DNA of 8,103 bases from Deltaproteobacteria bacterium (GTDB taxonomy: Bacteria; Desulfobacterota; DSM-4660; Desulfatiglandales; HGW-15): NCBI GenBank assembly GCA_021737245.1, contig JAIPEI010000154.1, positions 1 through 8,103 on the forward strand, written 5' to 3'. This document shows, one piece after another, positions 6,823 through 8,103 of the stretch. Every line of letters begins with the position of its first letter. Position 1 is the stretch's first letter. The notes beneath the pieces were generated by a model that was given only the letters and a program-made list of their open reading frames with translations, had not been told where the DNA came from and ran no database searches. A program made the translations under genes and the position numbers.

Positions 6823-6851
6823 TTGATTCCCCTGCCATCCCGGGGTATAAA
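6823..6851 (+). promoter_or_regulatory. Sigma70-like promoter of the nucleotidyltransferase gene
   Basis: TTGATT (6823-6828) and TATAAA (6846-6851) are separated by exactly 17 nt. They stand out in a GC-rich region, in the 91-nt gap between the divergent Nudix and nucleotidyltransferase genes. With the -10 element ending at 6851, transcription should begin at about 6857-6859, which is the ATG itself (6858), so the mRNA may be leaderless. No Shine-Dalgarno site is visible before that ATG, in agreement. Confidence 0.55.
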
Positions 6852-6857
6852 CGGACC

Positions 6858-7373
6858 ATGAAAGAGGGGAGACGACCGTACCTGATCGAGCTCATCTGCG
6901 CCCTGGCGGACAACGGCGTGGCATTCATCATCTGCGGGGGCATGGCTGCGGTCTACCACGGTGTGGAACGGATGACCATGGACCTCGACATCTCCCTGGA
7001 TATGGTCCCCGGGAATGTGCGCCGCTTCCTGGAGACCGTCCGCGACCTCGGGCTGGTGCCCCGTGCGCCGGTCCCGGCCGATTCCCTCCTGGATCCGGAG
7101 ACCCTGAACCGTTTTGTCAAAGAGAAGAATGCCAGGGTCTTCACCTTCTGGGACCCGGAGTCGCCATACCGCCAGATCGATGTCTTTCTGACCGGAGATC
7201 AGGCCTACTCGCTCCTCGAGGACCACACCGTCCCGGCAAAGGTGGACGGTCGAACGGTCCGGGTCCTGTCCGTGGAGAAGCTCCTGGAGATGAAGACCCG
7301 GATTCCAAGCCCCAGGGACAAGGATCGACATGATATCGAAGCCCTCAGGAAGGTAATGGGAAATCTCTCATGA
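6858..7373 (+). CDS. DUF6036/AbiEii-like nucleotidyltransferase
   Basis: The 171-residue protein has the core of the polymerase-beta-like nucleotidyltransferase fold. CGGMAA (26-31) is the nucleotide-binding GG motif, DLD (42-44) gives the two metal-binding Asp residues, and Asp108 in QIDVF is the likely third carboxylate. A C-terminal helical part includes KLLEMKTR (141-148) and RDKDRHDIEAL (153-163), as in DUF6036 and AbiEii-type proteins. Such enzymes transfer a nucleotide to a protein or RNA; many are toxins of two-gene modules, others have unknown targets. All expected catalytic residues are present, so it is probably active. The stop overlaps the next start (ATGA, 7370-7373). Transcription probably starts at the ATG (see promoter). 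The target is unknown. Confidence 0.82.
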   Translation: MKEGRRPYLIELICALADNGVAFIICGGMAAVYHGVERMTMDLDISLDMVPGNVRRFLETVRDLGLVPRAPVPADSLLDPETLNRFVKEKNARVFTFWDPESPYRQIDVFLTGDQAYSLLEDHTVPAKVDGRTVRVLSVEKLLEMKTRIPSPRDKDRHDIEALRKVMGNLS

Positions 7374-7582
7374 CCTCGACCCGGAAACGCATCACCCGTT
7401 TCGAGCTCTCAGCAGCCTCTTTCGACGGAAGCACCGAGTTCGTCTCCCTCACCTTCACCCAGAAGCTGATCTGGCTGTCCGAGGCGGCCGCCAGCGTGTT
7501 CATCCTGGCCCGGTGCAACCCGGAGGCAGGGTGCAACGGGTTTTTCGACCCCGAGCCCTCAGAGGCCGATCCCCCCGGCTGA
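7370..7582 (+). CDS. Small protein coupled to the nucleotidyltransferase
   Basis: The 70-residue frame begins in the ATGA overlap with the nucleotidyltransferase stop, the usual sign of translational coupling. About 60 of its 70 codons end in G or C, like the neighbouring genes, which argues for real coding. A basic start (TSTRKRITRFE) is followed by SLTFTQKLIWLSEAA (residues 26-40), predicted to be an amphipathic helix, and a Pro/Glu-rich tail with Cys49 and Cys55. Small proteins with a similar S-L-T-x-x-x-[KR]-L stretch occur beside nucleotidyltransferases of this class, so it may be a cognate partner or antitoxin. That is an inference from position and size; I do not recognise a named family. 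The nearest Shine-Dalgarno candidate (AGGAAGG, 7347-7353) is too far for independent initiation. Confidence 0.6.
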   Translation: MTSTRKRITRFELSAASFDGSTEFVSLTFTQKLIWLSEAAASVFILARCNPEAGCNGFFDPEPSEADPPG

Positions 7583-7608
7583 GCCGGTCCGAGCCCGGTC
7601 CGGTCCGT
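7583..7608. repeat. Short imperfect direct repeats around GGTCC
   Basis: After the small gene, GCCGGTCCGA, GCCCGGTCC and GGTCCG follow one another, three copies of a GGTCC core spaced 10 and 5 to 6 nt apart. There is no inverted partner and no T-run, so it is not a terminator. The remaining gap to 7644 holds only a weak GGAG (7628-7631) ahead of the HAD gene. It may be chance in GC-rich DNA. Confidence 0.25.
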
Positions 7609-7644
7609 CCCTCTCCCTGAGAAAAGCGGAGATCCCGGTTCGCC

Positions 7645-8103
7645 ATGAAACCCTTTCACATCAGAGCCGTGCTGTTCGATTTCGACGGCACCCTCAGTCA
7701 TCCCGGATCCCTGGACTTCGAGAGCATCAAGGCGGAGCTCGGATGCCCCCGGGACCAGCCCGTGCTGGAGTTCATCCAGGCGCTCCCCGATGCGGATGAG
7801 CGCAGGCGGGCCCGGGCGCGTCTGGATGCCTTCGAGCGCGACGGCGCCGAAGGCTCCCGCGCCAACGCAGGAGCCGAGAAAGCCATAAGGCGTCTGAAAC
7901 GCCGGGGAATCCGGATCGGCCTCATCACCCGCAACAGCCTCGCCTCTATCGAGCGGGCCCTGGAGAACTTCAACCACCTCTCCACGACGGATTTCGATGT
8001 ACTGCTCACGCGCGACGACCCCGTGGCCCCCAAACCGGACCCGGAGGGCATTCTGCTCGCCGCCGAAGTCCTCGGCGTGGATGTCGCCGAGACGGCCGTG
8101 GTC
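7645..8103 (+). CDS. HAD-family phosphatase, Gph-like (partial, runs off the right edge)
   Basis: The first 153 residues of a haloacid-dehalogenase-type hydrolase are present and the frame is still open at the window end. Motif I is FDFDGTL (11-17), with nucleophile Asp12 and acid/base Asp14; motif II is ITRN with Thr95; motif III is Lys130 in PKPDPEG. Motif IV (the Asp pair expected just after the edge, following the AETAVV strand) is cut off. The short helical cap between residues about 20 and 85 is of the C1 type seen in phosphoglycolate phosphatase-like enzymes, and it is small for that group. The substrate cannot be named; a small phosphorylated metabolite is likely. The ATG at 7645 has only a weak GGAG 13 nt upstream, but it starts just before the first beta strand as expected. 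Confidence 0.85.
   Translation, partial: MKPFHIRAVLFDFDGTLSHPGSLDFESIKAELGCPRDQPVLEFIQALPDADERRRARARLDAFERDGAEGSRANAGAEKAIRRLKRRGIRIGLITRNSLASIERALENFNHLSTTDFDVLLTRDDPVAPKPDPEGILLAAEVLGVDVAETAVV

Noticed and set aside
4778..6826. A 682-codon open frame on the + strand
   Set aside because: It lies antisense to the acyl-CoA dehydrogenase and Nudix genes, whose proteins have clear family motifs. The translation is Arg/Gly/His-rich without any domain, as expected for the reverse of GC-rich genes.
7345..7977. A 210-codon - strand frame across the small gene and the HAD gene
   Set aside because: The + strand HAD protein has motifs I to III in order, and the opposing frame shows only compositional bias.

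Overview
This is a GC-rich window with strongly GC-biased third codon positions. It looks like a free-living bacterium, most likely a deltaproteobacterium-type lineage (Desulfobacterota or Myxococcota). That placement is an inference from base composition and gene content: a GldA/GldF/GldG-DUF4340 transporter cassette, a half-size UPF0016 protein, a two-repeat CQLG protein and a stand-alone acyl-CoA dehydrogenase. No rRNA, tRNA, CRISPR, insertion sequence or phage gene was seen.

Left block, + strand (1-5088). After the last 23 codons of an unidentified gene comes a tightly packed run of six genes. They are an ABC ATPase (GldA type), an ABC-2 permease (GldF/NosY type), a GldG-type membrane-anchored auxiliary protein, a DUF4340 membrane-anchored protein, a half-size UPF0016/GDT1-type cation transporter, and a 144-residue protein built of two matching Cys-to-Cys repeats. 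Four of the five junctions are overlaps of 4 nt or gaps of 6 to 20 nt; the fifth is a 71-nt gap with a short hairpin. The first four genes form the classic ABC export/auxiliary module, whose substrate is unknown outside the gliding Bacteroidetes. The last two may be passengers on the same mRNA.

Middle block, - strand (5060-6766). A Nudix hydrolase of the Ap4A-hydrolase-like type is followed downstream by an acyl-CoA dehydrogenase. The dehydrogenase gene converges on the CQLG gene and overlaps it by 29 nt. It has the normal family signatures, but Thr sits where the medium/short-chain enzymes carry their catalytic Glu, and Ser sits at the alternative isovaleryl/long-chain position.

Right block, + strand (6858-8103). 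A good sigma70-like promoter whose predicted start point coincides with the ATG drives a DUF6036/AbiEii-like nucleotidyltransferase. This overlaps (ATGA) a 70-residue protein, an arrangement like that of two-gene toxin/antitoxin modules. The window ends inside a HAD-family phosphatase.

The observations most worth pursuing are the acyl-CoA dehydrogenase without a recognisable catalytic base, the duplicated CQLG protein, and the nucleotidyltransferase/small-protein pair with a probably leaderless transcript.
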